A DNA stretch of 35,445 bases from positions 1 through 35,445 of IMG/VR virus record IMGVR_UViG_3300030107_002727; one strand, 5' to 3'. Under the pieces are notes generated by a model. That model searched no databases, had not been told where the DNA came from, and saw only the letters and a list, made by a program, of their open reading frames with translations. Numbering within the stretch: position 1 is the stretch's first letter; each line of letters starts with the position of its first letter. This DNA comes from a virus. The position numbers and the translations under genes were made by a program. Below, one piece after another: positions 29,345-35,445 of the stretch.

Positions 29345-29727
29345 AAACTGAATTGAAAGAATGGTTAAATTCTATTAACCAAAACAAGATTAATCTTATT
29401 GATGAAGATCCTTTGTTAGAAAAGGATTATGCTCCTTATATTATCAATAAATGTTTGTCGGGGCATATTGATTGTATAATGTATGCTAATGAAATGAATC
29501 AGAACCATTTTATAGATAGGAAACTTCAGTATGATTTTTTTATAAATACAGTGAGGGCAAAGAAGAGGTTCTCTCCTTGGCTCCGTAAAGATAAAGTGAC
29601 AGACCTAGAATGTGTTAAAAAATACTATGGTTATAGTAATGAAAAAGCATCACAAGCTCTGAAGATCTTATCAAAAAAACAACTGGCATTCATTAAATCG
29701 AAGTTTGAATTGGGAGGATCAAAATGA
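29341..29727 (+). CDS. 62: Clamp loader small subunit gp62
   Basis: Partner of gp44 in the clamp loader (four gp44 to one gp62 in T4). The 128 residues are shorter than T4 gp62 (187), as in other cyanomyoviruses. Identification uses the conserved segments KLQYDFFINTVRAKKRFSPW (61-80) and YYGYSNEKASQAL (95-107), and the position directly before regA, as in T4 44-62-regA. The coupling to regA (ATGA) supports it. Without structural comparison the assignment rests on motif memory. Confidence 0.85.
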   Translation: MKTELKEWLNSINQNKINLIDEDPLLEKDYAPYIINKCLSGHIDCIMYANEMNQNHFIDRKLQYDFFINTVRAKKRFSPWLRKDKVTDLECVKKYYGYSNEKASQALKILSKKQLAFIKSKFELGGSK

Positions 29728-30161
29728 ATACTGTGGAACCCGAAGTAAAGTGGTCACAAGATGCGATGATTGAAGTTAGTCTGAATGAACCAGACGACTT
29801 CTTAAAAGTAAGAGAGACTCTCACCAGGATAGGTGTAGCTTCTAGGAAAGAAAAGAAGTTATATCAGTCTTGTCATATATTACATAAACAAGGAAGATAT
29901 TATATCGTTCACTTTAAGGAATTGTTTGCACTAGATGGTAAACGTGCAAATATTACTGTGAATGATGTACAAAGAAGAAATAGAATTATTAGACTCCTTC
30001 AAGATTGGGGACTTATTACTGTATTAAAGCAGGATGATGTTGTAGATATTGCTCCTCTTAATCAAATCAAAGTACTTGCTTATAAAGAGAAAGGAGATTG
30101 GATCTTAGAACAGAAATATAATATTGGTAAGAGGAGTAAAACTACTGTTAAGGAAGATTAA
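29724..30161 (+). CDS. regA: RegA translational repressor
   Basis: mRNA-binding protein that represses early genes by occupying their ribosome sites. The 145 residues compare with 122 in T4. From residue 15, MIEVSLNEPDDFLKVRETLTRIG aligns with T4 MIEITLKKPEDFLKVKETLTRMG, and YQSCHILHKQGRYYIVHFKELF is nearly identical to T4. The first 14 residues are an extension; GGGAGG at 29712-29717 supports the long start at 29724, which also overlaps the gp62 stop (ATGA at 29724-29727). Autoregulation, as in T4, is likely. Confidence 0.97.
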   Translation: MNTVEPEVKWSQDAMIEVSLNEPDDFLKVRETLTRIGVASRKEKKLYQSCHILHKQGRYYIVHFKELFALDGKRANITVNDVQRRNRIIRLLQDWGLITVLKQDDVVDIAPLNQIKVLAYKEKGDWILEQKYNIGKRSKTTVKED

Positions 30162-30178
30162 ATTTAGTTAAAAAATAC

Positions 30179-30206
30179 TTTACTTTTGTCAGGATTCGAG
30201 TATAAT
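30179..30206 (+). promoter_or_regulatory. Sigma-70 promoter after regA
   Basis: TTTACT (30179-30184), 16-base spacer, TATAAT (30201-30206). It would make a leader of about 90 bases before the gene at 30304, containing a minimal ORF. A closer TTGTCA (30186-30191) is too near to serve as -35. Confidence 0.55.
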
Positions 30207-30232
30207 AAGCCTACATAATATAGGACTAGGAG

Positions 30233-30247
30233 ATGCCAATGATCTGA
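30233..30247 (+). other. Minimal upstream ORF in leader
   Basis: ATG-CCA-ATG-ATC-TGA directly after an AGGAG (30228-30232). The second ATG (30239) has ideal spacing of six bases from AGGAG and would encode only Met-Ile. Between it and 30290 nothing else is apparent. Confidence 0.35.
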
Positions 30248-30303
30248 AACCCCTCAATTTATTTTGTAATTATTAAACGTCTGTAAAATGGAGGAAAAAA
30301 CTC

Positions 30304-30465
30304 ATGCATAACATTATCTCTTTTAATAATCTTAAAGCATGGTCAAATTTAAACACGGAGGACCCATACGGAACAGATTTAGTAAACGAGTATTTTGAAT
30401 GTATAACGGAGTGTGGGATAAAAGATCGGGAATGTGTGCATGAGTGTAGATTGATACTAGGATAA
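30304..30465 (+). CDS. Cys-rich microprotein
   Basis: A 53-residue acidic protein whose C-terminal half has four Cys in a CITECGIKDRECVHEC layout (C-x3-C-x6-C-x3-C), a paired CxxxC pattern that could form a small helical hairpin with two disulfides or bind metal. GGAGG at 30290-30294 lies nine bases before the ATG. I remember similar CxxxC microproteins in cyanomyoviruses. It is the only clear gene in the 421-base gap between regA and hsp20. Function unknown. Confidence 0.75.
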   Translation: MHNIISFNNLKAWSNLNTEDPYGTDLVNEYFECITECGIKDRECVHECRLILG

Positions 30466-30489
30466 GGAGGAAAACCGAAATTGTAATTA

Positions 30490-30512
30490 GGGGGTTCAAC
30501 ACCCCCTTTCTT
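30490..30512 (+). terminator. Terminator after the Cys-rich microprotein
   Basis: GGGGGT (30490-30495) pairs with ACCCCC (30501-30506) around TCAAC, followed by TTTCTT. Short but GC-rich stem; moderate T tract. Confidence 0.75.
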
Positions 30513-30520
30513 AATGTTTG

Positions 30521-30529
30521 TGATATAAT
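30521..30529 (+). promoter_or_regulatory. Extended -10 promoter of hsp20
   Basis: TG-A-TATAAT (TG at 30521-30522, TATAAT at 30524-30529), a perfect extended -10. No good -35 is seen at 17 bases because the terminator arm occupies that place. The leader would be about 47 bases with AAGGAG at 30572-30577. Confidence 0.6.
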
Positions 30530-30582
30530 TAGTAATGTCGCCGTAAGGGACAACATTTACACTCGCTTATTTAAGGAGAACC

Positions 30583-31017
30583 ATGAACGCACTACAACGC
30601 TATCACTCAGCTAACCTTCCAGAATTAATGGAAAGGATTCAAAAGAATGGAATAGGAATGGATGATTACCTAGACCGATTCTTTAATACAGACTTTCCAC
30701 AATCAAACTATCCACCATATAACTTGATACAATTAAATAATCATGAATCGAAATTGGAGATCGCACTTGCAGGGTTTAAGAAAGATGAACTCAAAGTCTT
30801 CACGGAGTTTGGAAAACTATATGTCCAAGGCAAGAAAGAAGAATCAGAAAATGTTGGAGAATTTGTTCACAAAGGATTGGCCCAACGCTCCTTTGAAAGG
30901 GTCTGGACGATCACAGATGATACGGAGATTGGATCCGTCAAGTTTGAAGATGGACTCCTCACCGTGGAGTTGAAGAAGATAGTTCCAGAACATCATGCTC
31001 GTAAAGAATATCTCTAA
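30583..31017 (+). CDS. hsp20: Hsp20 / alpha-crystallin small heat shock protein
   Basis: ATP-independent chaperone that holds unfolding proteins. The 144 residues carry an alpha-crystallin domain from about residue 45: NLIQLNNHESKLEIALAGFKKDELKV, then LYVQGKKE, HKGLAQRSFERVWTITDD and the C-terminal motif DGLLTVELKK. A 44-residue N-terminal arm precedes it, and the C-terminal tail is short with no clear IXI motif. Hsp20 genes are common in cyanomyoviruses. It is a free-standing unit bounded by a promoter/terminator on each side. The frame at 30743-30973 is a shadow. Confidence 0.96.
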   Translation: MNALQRYHSANLPELMERIQKNGIGMDDYLDRFFNTDFPQSNYPPYNLIQLNNHESKLEIALAGFKKDELKVFTEFGKLYVQGKKEESENVGEFVHKGLAQRSFERVWTITDDTEIGSVKFEDGLLTVELKKIVPEHHARKEYL

Positions 31018-31042
31018 ATATAAATGAGTTCGAGATGGATCA

Positions 31043-31067
31043 GGGTTCCTTGACGGAACCCTTTTTT
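31043..31067 (+). terminator. Rho-independent terminator after hsp20
   Basis: Perfect 7-base arms GGGTTCC (31043-31049) and GGAACCC (31055-31061), loop TTGAC, then six T bases. Textbook intrinsic terminator; the loop also forms part of a promoter (see next). Confidence 0.93.
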
Positions 31068-31078
31068 ATTGGTATAAT
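31050..31078 (+). promoter_or_regulatory. Sigma-70 promoter embedded in the hsp20 terminator
   Basis: TTGACG (31050-31055), 17-base spacer, TATAAT (31073-31078). The -35 box is the terminator loop plus first base of its right arm. It would drive the gene at 31100 and the gp43 operon. Confidence 0.8.
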
Positions 31079-31099
31079 AAACTGGAAGTTAAATAAACC

Positions 31100-31531
31100 A
31101 TGACAATTAAACTCATTTTATTAAAAAGTAATGAAAGGGTAATTGCAGATGTCCGACAGGCAACTCATCCTGATAAGAAGGATCAAGTAGTTGGTTATTA
31201 TTTTAATAAGCCATGTATAACTTTTATTGAGAATAAAGATCGTTATCTAGAGGATAGTGAGGATTATTCTTATGAGGATAATTTAGAATTTGAGGATGAT
31301 TCAGTTGCAGAAGCAACTATAGATTCTGATGATAATGATATTAATATTCAGTTATTACCTTGGATGCCATTATCTGCGGATGATGAAATACCAGTTTCAT
31401 TGGATTGGGTGGTTTCTATGGTAGAACCAGTTGACGGATTACGAAAATTATTTACAGAAAAAGTATTGGAGGGAACTAATGGTCAAGATAATAGTGCTAA
31501 CAAATCAGTTGGTTTTGGTCTCACAAATTGA
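31100..31531 (+). CDS. Small conserved protein, paralogue family member 2
   Basis: A 143-residue acidic protein. N-terminal TIKLILLKSNERVIADVRQA, then VVGYYFNKPCITFIE, an Asp/Glu-rich loop of about 45 residues, INIQLLPWMPLSADDEIPVSLDWVVSMVEPVDGLRKLF. The strand layout and PW block match the proteins at 15984 and 31479. It may be an Sm-like or related small barrel. First gene after the sigma-70 promoter and probably translationally coupled to the next, overlapping gene. Function unknown; its place upstream of DNA polymerase suggests an early role. Confidence 0.75.
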   Translation: MTIKLILLKSNERVIADVRQATHPDKKDQVVGYYFNKPCITFIENKDRYLEDSEDYSYEDNLEFEDDSVAEATIDSDDNDINIQLLPWMPLSADDEIPVSLDWVVSMVEPVDGLRKLFTEKVLEGTNGQDNSANKSVGFGLTN

Positions 31532-31727
31532 TGAAGTAACATCAGATTTAGGAGAACCAGATTGCAAATTAACTGAACCATTTGTGATTGGTGATGATGA
31601 TGTTTTGACCCCTTGGTTGATGAATTATACATCACAGAACACATTTATGTTATCATCGGATAAGATTCTTACTCTTACTGATCCTAAGCCTACCTTACTT
31701 GAGAAGTACGAAAACCTTACTAAATGA
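31479..31727 (+). CDS. Small conserved protein, paralogue family member 3
   Basis: An 82-residue protein: MVKIIVLTNQLVLVSQIDEV, GEPDCKLTEPFVIGDDDVLTPWL, then FMLSSDKILTLTDPKPTLLEKYENL. It is a minimal version of the family seen at 15984 and 31100. The start at 31479 is chosen because GGAGGG at 31468-31473 precedes it; a TTG farther upstream (31431) would be needed for a longer frame and has no site. It overlaps the previous gene by 53 bases and gp43 by four (ATGA at 31724). Confidence 0.78.
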   Translation: MVKIIVLTNQLVLVSQIDEVTSDLGEPDCKLTEPFVIGDDDVLTPWLMNYTSQNTFMLSSDKILTLTDPKPTLLEKYENLTK

Positions 31728-34216
31728 GATTCTATACTAATGTTCAGCAAGTAGGTAATGAATTTCTTGTTCGGGGATATGATAATGGAAGAAATTTTAT
31801 CACCCGTGAACAATATCGACCTACTTTGTTTGTGAAGTCCAAGAAGAAAACAAAATATAAAACTTTAGAGGGTGATTATGTTGAATCTATTCAACCAGGA
31901 TATGTAAAAGATTGTAGAGAATTTTATAATAAATATGAAAATGTTGATGGGTTTTCTATCTATGGGAATGATAGGTATGTTAATCAATTCATTTCTGATA
32001 ATTATCCAGAACAGGAAATAAAGTTTGATATTAAAAAGATTAAGCTTATAACTCTTGATATTGAGGTTTCTGCTGAAGAAGGGTTCCCAGATGTGGATTC
32101 TTGTTCTGAGGAAATGTTAACTATAACAATTCAGAATTATTCTAATAAAAATATTTTAACGTGGGGTAGAAAACCTTATACTCCTACACAAGATAATGTT
32201 AAATATATTCATTGTCCTACTGAATATGATCTGTTAACTTCTTTTATTAACTTTTGGGATAAAGAGAAACCAGAAATTATTACTGGATGGAACATTCAGT
32301 TTTATGATATTCCTTACATCTATGGACGCTTATCTAGAATCTTAGGTGAACGGGAAGCACGAAAACTTTCTCCTTGGAATTATGTAAGAGAAAGAGAAGT
32401 TGTTATATCAGGAAGAAAAAATAAGGTATGTGATGTTGCTGGTATTGCACAGTTAGATTATCTGGAATTGTATAAGAAGTTCACTTATAAGGCACAAGAG
32501 TCTTATAGGTTGGATTATATTGCACAGGTTGAATTGGGACAGAAGAAGTTAGACCACTCTGAATTTGATACATTTAAAGATTTTTATAGAGGTAATTGGA
32601 AGAAGTTTGTAGATTACAACATCATTGACGTGGAACTTGTTGACCGTCTGGAAGACAAGATGAAGTTGATTGAATTAGCAGTCACAATGGCATATGATGC
32701 AAAGGTAAACTTTGATGACGTTTTTTATCAAGTTCGGATGTGGGATAATATAATTTATAACTATCTTAAGAGGAGAAATATTGTTATTCCTCCTAAGAAA
32801 AGATCTCAAAAAAACGATAAGTACGCAGGAGCTTATGTTAAGGAACCGAAACCAGGACGCTATGATTGGGTGGTTAGTTTTGACCTCAATAGTCTGTATC
32901 CTCATCTTATTATGCAGTACAATATCTCGCCAGAGACCATCAGGGAGACTAGACATCCCAGTGCGAGCGTTGAGAGGATCTTAAAGGAGGAAATAGAAGA
33001 CTTTAATCCTGATTATGCAACATGTGCTAATGGAGCACAATATAGAAAAGATGTCAAAGGATTTCTTCCAGAACTTATGGAGAAGATGTATGAAGAACGT
33101 GTTATATTTAAGAAGAGGATGCTCGCAGCGAAGCAGGAGTATGAGAAGACACCCTCGGTTGCTCTTACAAAAGAGATTGCCAGGTGTAACAACATCCAAA
33201 TGGCAAAGAAGATTTCTCTTAACTCTGCTTATGGTGCTATCGGCAATCAGTACTTCAGGTATTATAAACTAGCAAATGCTGAGGCTATTACATTATCAGG
33301 TCAAGTCTCAATTAGATGGATTGAGAATAAGATGAATGGTTATCTAAATAAACTACTCTCTACAGAGAAGGTAGATTATGTCATTGCATCTGACACTGAC
33401 TCAATATATCTTAATCTTGGACCTGTTGTTGATAAATTTTTTAGTAGTAAGTCTGGTGATAAGGTTAAGATTGTGGACTTACTTGATAAGATCTGCCAAG
33501 ATAAGTTGGAACCGTTCATTGATGCGTCCTATCAGGAACTTGCGTCGTATGTTTCAGCGTATGATCAAAAAATGAGTATGAAAAGGGAGAATATTGCTGA
33601 TAGAGGTATATGGACTGCTAAGAAAAGATATATTTTAAATGTATGGGATAGTGAAGGGGTTCGTTATGATGATCCCAAACTTAAGATAATGGGTATTGAG
33701 GCAGTTAAATCTTCAACACCAGCACCTTGCCGTCAGATGATTAAGGATGGATTGAAATTAGTTATGACTTCGACTGAAGATGATGTTATTTCTTTTATCG
33801 ATAAGTGTAGAAGTGATTTTAAAAAACTTCCTCCTGAAGATATCTCATTTCCTAGAACGGTATCTGATGTTGAAAAACATAAAGCATCTTCTACCATATA
33901 TGGTAAAGGAACTCCCATACATGTAAGAGGATCCCTTTTATATAATCACTACATAAAAGAGAAGAAATTAACTAATAAGTATTCTTTAATAAAGAATGGT
34001 GAAAAAATTAAATTCTGTTATATGAAATTACCAAATCCTATTCATGAGAATGTATTTTCATTTATTCAGGATTTTCCTACTGAGGTTGGTATTGACAAAT
34101 ATGTTGATTATGATTTACAATTTCAGAAAGGGTTTCTTGATCCTCTCAAAGCAATTTTAGATGCTATTGGGTGGAGTGTTGAAAAAACTGTAAACTTAGA
34201 ACTTTTTTTCCAATGA
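31724..34216 (+). CDS. 43: Family B DNA polymerase gp43
   Basis: Replicative polymerase with 3'-5' exonuclease. The 830 residues are shorter than T4 gp43 (898), as in cyanomyoviruses. Exonuclease: LDIEVS with Asp112 and Glu114, GWNIQFYDIPYIYGRL with Asp195, and Tyr298-x3-Asp302. Polymerase motif A SFDLNSLYP (385-393, Asp387), motif B KKISLNSAYGAIGN (495-508) and motif C SDTDS (556-560). The coupling to the preceding gene is through ATGA at 31724-31727; the next gene starts within its stop. C-terminal tail ends in LELFFQ, consistent with a clamp-binding peptide. Several antisense frames between 32675 and 33918 are shadows. Confidence 0.98.
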   Translation: MRFYTNVQQVGNEFLVRGYDNGRNFITREQYRPTLFVKSKKKTKYKTLEGDYVESIQPGYVKDCREFYNKYENVDGFSIYGNDRYVNQFISDNYPEQEIKFDIKKIKLITLDIEVSAEEGFPDVDSCSEEMLTITIQNYSNKNILTWGRKPYTPTQDNVKYIHCPTEYDLLTSFINFWDKEKPEIITGWNIQFYDIPYIYGRLSRILGEREARKLSPWNYVREREVVISGRKNKVCDVAGIAQLDYLELYKKFTYKAQESYRLDYIAQVELGQKKLDHSEFDTFKDFYRGNWKKFVDYNIIDVELVDRLEDKMKLIELAVTMAYDAKVNFDDVFYQVRMWDNIIYNYLKRRNIVIPPKKRSQKNDKYAGAYVKEPKPGRYDWVVSFDLNSLYPHLIMQYNISPETIRETRHPSASVERILKEEIEDFNPDYATCANGAQYRKDVKGFLPELMEKMYEERVIFKKRMLAAKQEYEKTPSVALTKEIARCNNIQMAKKISLNSAYGAIGNQYFRYYKLANAEAITLSGQVSIRWIENKMNGYLNKLLSTEKVDYVIASDTDSIYLNLGPVVDKFFSSKSGDKVKIVDLLDKICQDKLEPFIDASYQELASYVSAYDQKMSMKRENIADRGIWTAKKRYILNVWDSEGVRYDDPKLKIMGIEAVKSSTPAPCRQMIKDGLKLVMTSTEDDVISFIDKCRSDFKKLPPEDISFPRTVSDVEKHKASSTIYGKGTPIHVRGSLLYNHYIKEKKLTNKYSLIKNGEKIKFCYMKLPNPIHENVFSFIQDFPTEVGIDKYVDYDLQFQKGFLDPLKAILDAIGWSVEKTVNLELFFQ

Positions 34217-34413
34217 AGGATCAAAACACAATTAGTAATGAAGAAACTAAAGCTGAAAAATATCAACGTGCTTTAGATATATTCATAGAATCGGTACACA
34301 AACCTGATCCTTCTTTACGTGCTTGTGCTCATAATCAAAAATGTTATAATGAGCTTTTGGAAGTTCGTTCAGAAGTGTTAGATCATTTGAATACAATGAG
34401 GAGATCTTTATGA
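34213..34413 (+). CDS. Small helical protein downstream of gp43
   Basis: A 66-residue mainly helical protein with NEETKAEKYQRALDIFIESVH and a C-terminal YNELLEVRSEVLDHLNTMRRSL. Two Cys (RACAHNQKC) in the middle. No recognised domain. Overlaps the gp43 stop and the next start by four bases each, so it is part of the gp43 operon. Function unknown. Confidence 0.68.
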   Translation: MKDQNTISNEETKAEKYQRALDIFIESVHKPDPSLRACAHNQKCYNELLEVRSEVLDHLNTMRRSL

Positions 34414-34868
34414 TTATTGAAAAGTTGAGTCTTGTTACTGGTGGATTTGATCCAATTCATAGTGGGCATATAGCATACTTTAAAAGAGCAAAAGATTATT
34501 CAGATTATCTTGTAGTTGGATTAAATAGTAATGATTGGTTAACTCGAAAGAAAGGTCAGTATTTTCAATGTTGGACTGAGAGAGCAGATATTATGCGGCA
34601 TTTAAATATGGTGGATGCTGTTATCTCTTGGGATGATTCAGATGATTCTGCTATTGGAGCTATTTCAAAGTGTTTGAAAACTGCTAAGAAGGTTATTTTT
34701 TGTAATGGTGGTGATAGGACTAAAACCAATATACCAGAAGTAATGGGATATGCTGATGATCCTAGAGTGGAATTTCAATATGGTATTGGTGGAGTAGATA
34801 AAATGAACAGTAGTTCATGGATTCTCGATAATTATTTTGAGAAACAACGTAAATTATTAGGTATCTGA
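34410..34868 (+). CDS. Nucleotidyltransferase (RfaE/HldE-domain type)
   Basis: A 152-residue protein of the cytidylyltransferase-like HxGH family: GGFDPIHSGH (11-20) as the nucleotide-binding motif, LVVGLNSNDWLTRKKG, a central WDDSDDSAIGAI region, FCNGGDRTKTNIPE, and a C-terminal SSSWIL that resembles the ISST-type signature. RfaE-type enzymes couple a nucleotide to a sugar phosphate; in cyanophages, similar genes often lie between gp43 and uvsX. The substrate is unknown. Starts in ATGA overlap with the gene before. Confidence 0.9.
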   Translation: MIIEKLSLVTGGFDPIHSGHIAYFKRAKDYSDYLVVGLNSNDWLTRKKGQYFQCWTERADIMRHLNMVDAVISWDDSDDSAIGAISKCLKTAKKVIFCNGGDRTKTNIPEVMGYADDPRVEFQYGIGGVDKMNSSSWILDNYFEKQRKLLGI

Positions 34869-34869
34869 A

Positions 34870-35445
34870 ATGGATTTTTTAAAAGACATAGTAAAAGAAA
34901 TAGGTGATGACTACACCCAACTCGCAGCAGACATCGAAGAAAAAGAAGAGTTCATCGATACAGGTTCGTACATCTTTAACGGATTGGTTAGCGGTTCCAT
35001 TTTTGGTGGCGTATCTAGTAATAAGATTACTGCCATCGCTGGTGAGTCTAGTACTGGTAAAACTTTTTTCTCGCTCGCTGTGGTTAAAAACTTCCTTGAC
35101 AATAATCCTGATGGTTACTGTCTCTATTTTGATACTGAAGCCGCAGTTAATAAGTCATTATTGGAATCTCGTGGCATTGATTTAAAGAGACTAGTTGTTA
35201 TAAATGTAGTTACAATTGAAGAGTTTAGAACTAAAGCTCTTAAAGCTGTGGACATTTATCTAAATAATAACACAGAGGATCGCAAACCATGTATGTTTGT
35301 GTTAGACTCTTTGGGTATGCTTTCTACAGAGAAAGAGATACGAGATGCATTAGATGATAAACAGGTACGGGACATGACCAAATCCCAACTTGTTAAAGGA
35401 GCATTTAGAATGCTTACTCTAAAACTTGGTCAAGCAAATATTCCT
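34870..35445 (+). CDS. uvsX: UvsX recombinase (3' partial)
   Basis: RecA/Rad51-like recombinase that forms filaments on single strands, loaded by UvsY. The first 192 codons are present; the gene continues past the window end (T4 UvsX is about 390 residues). Walker A GESSTGKT at 58-65, CLYFDTEAA near 84-92 and Walker B CMFVLDSLG (141-149) are visible. It starts one base after the nucleotidyltransferase stop. Frames at 34904-35185 (+) and 34911-35102 (-) are shadows. Confidence 0.97.
   Translation, partial: MDFLKDIVKEIGDDYTQLAADIEEKEEFIDTGSYIFNGLVSGSIFGGVSSNKITAIAGESSTGKTFFSLAVVKNFLDNNPDGYCLYFDTEAAVNKSLLESRGIDLKRLVVINVVTIEEFRTKALKAVDIYLNNNTEDRKPCMFVLDSLGMLSTEKEIRDALDDKQVRDMTKSQLVKGAFRMLTLKLGQANIP

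Noticed and set aside
30186-30206. TTGTCA with TATAAT downstream of regA
   Set aside because: Spacer of nine bases is too short; TTTACT at 30179 is the more plausible -35.
30191-30240. tRNA-like GGATTCGAG segment
   Set aside because: No cloverleaf can be formed; no acceptor stem or anticodon arm. No tRNA was found anywhere in the window.
31012-31025. CTAAATATAAAT after hsp20 as a late promoter
   Set aside because: It overlaps the hsp20 stop, and a strong terminator follows within 20 bases, so a late promoter here would be pointless.
34904-35185. 93-codon + frame at the right end
   Set aside because: It overlaps the clear UvsX frame, which carries Walker A and B and continues to the window end.

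Overview
This window is part of the genome of a T4-like myovirus, most likely a marine cyanophage (AT-rich, T4-type structural and replication modules). Evidence for T4-like: the ordered run of terminase large subunit, tail sheath, tail tube, portal, prohead core, prohead protease, scaffold and major capsid protein, then UvsY, UvsW, the late sigma factor gp55, gp47/gp46, clamp and clamp-loader subunits, RegA, gp43 polymerase and UvsX. Evidence for a cyanobacterial host: a PsbN-like protein, a DUF3110-type protein between gp47 and gp46, a CobS-like ATPase, an Hsp20 chaperone and a phage peptide deformylase, a combination typical of Synechococcus/Prochlorococcus myoviruses. All supported genes lie on the + strand.

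Layout. 1-1104: 3' end of a fibre-like protein with a Peptidase_G2-type (intramolecular chaperone) domain. 1135-3305: DNA packaging (a small unknown protein, gp17, a zinc-ribbon protein). 3387-12219: tail sheath, tail tube, portal, gp67-like core, an unknown beta-rich protein, gp21 protease, gp22 scaffold and gp23 capsid protein, ended by a strong terminator. 12289-14029: accessory late genes (peptide deformylase, a coiled-coil protein, an Asn/Gly-rich protein, a second gp19-family tail-tube-like protein). 14026-20011: recombination and late transcription (UvsY, UvsW, gp55, gp47, DUF3110, gp46). 20008-23805: two microproteins, then a von Willebrand A protein with an N-terminal HExxH motif followed by a CobS-type AAA+ ATPase. 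23811-30161: replication genes (DUF3310, gp45, gp44, gp62, RegA, Dam methylase) interrupted by many microproteins, several of them membrane proteins, including the PsbN-like one. 30162-31099: a regulatory stretch around a Cys-rich microprotein and Hsp20. 31100-35445: two paralogous small proteins, gp43, a nucleotidyltransferase and the 5' part of uvsX.

Regulation is readable. Structural genes and uvsW are preceded by NATAAATA/CTAAATA late-promoter octamers, the type of site read by the gp55 sigma factor encoded in this window. Early/middle genes (gp55, cobS-like, psbN-like, the Cys-rich microprotein, hsp20 and the gene at 31100) are preceded by host sigma-70-type promoters, often directly after a hairpin or terminator and with very short predicted 5' leaders. 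Stop/start overlaps (ATGA, TAATG) are common and indicate translationally coupled operons.

The most interesting items are the HExxH-VWA/CobS-like ATPase pair, the PsbN-like gene with its own promoter, a terminator whose hairpin loop supplies the -35 box of the next promoter, a uvsW leader hairpin that would be cut by late-promoter initiation, and a family of three small paralogues. No tRNA, CRISPR array, insertion sequence, psbA or hli gene was seen. All family assignments come from reading motifs and from memory of the families; no database search was run.
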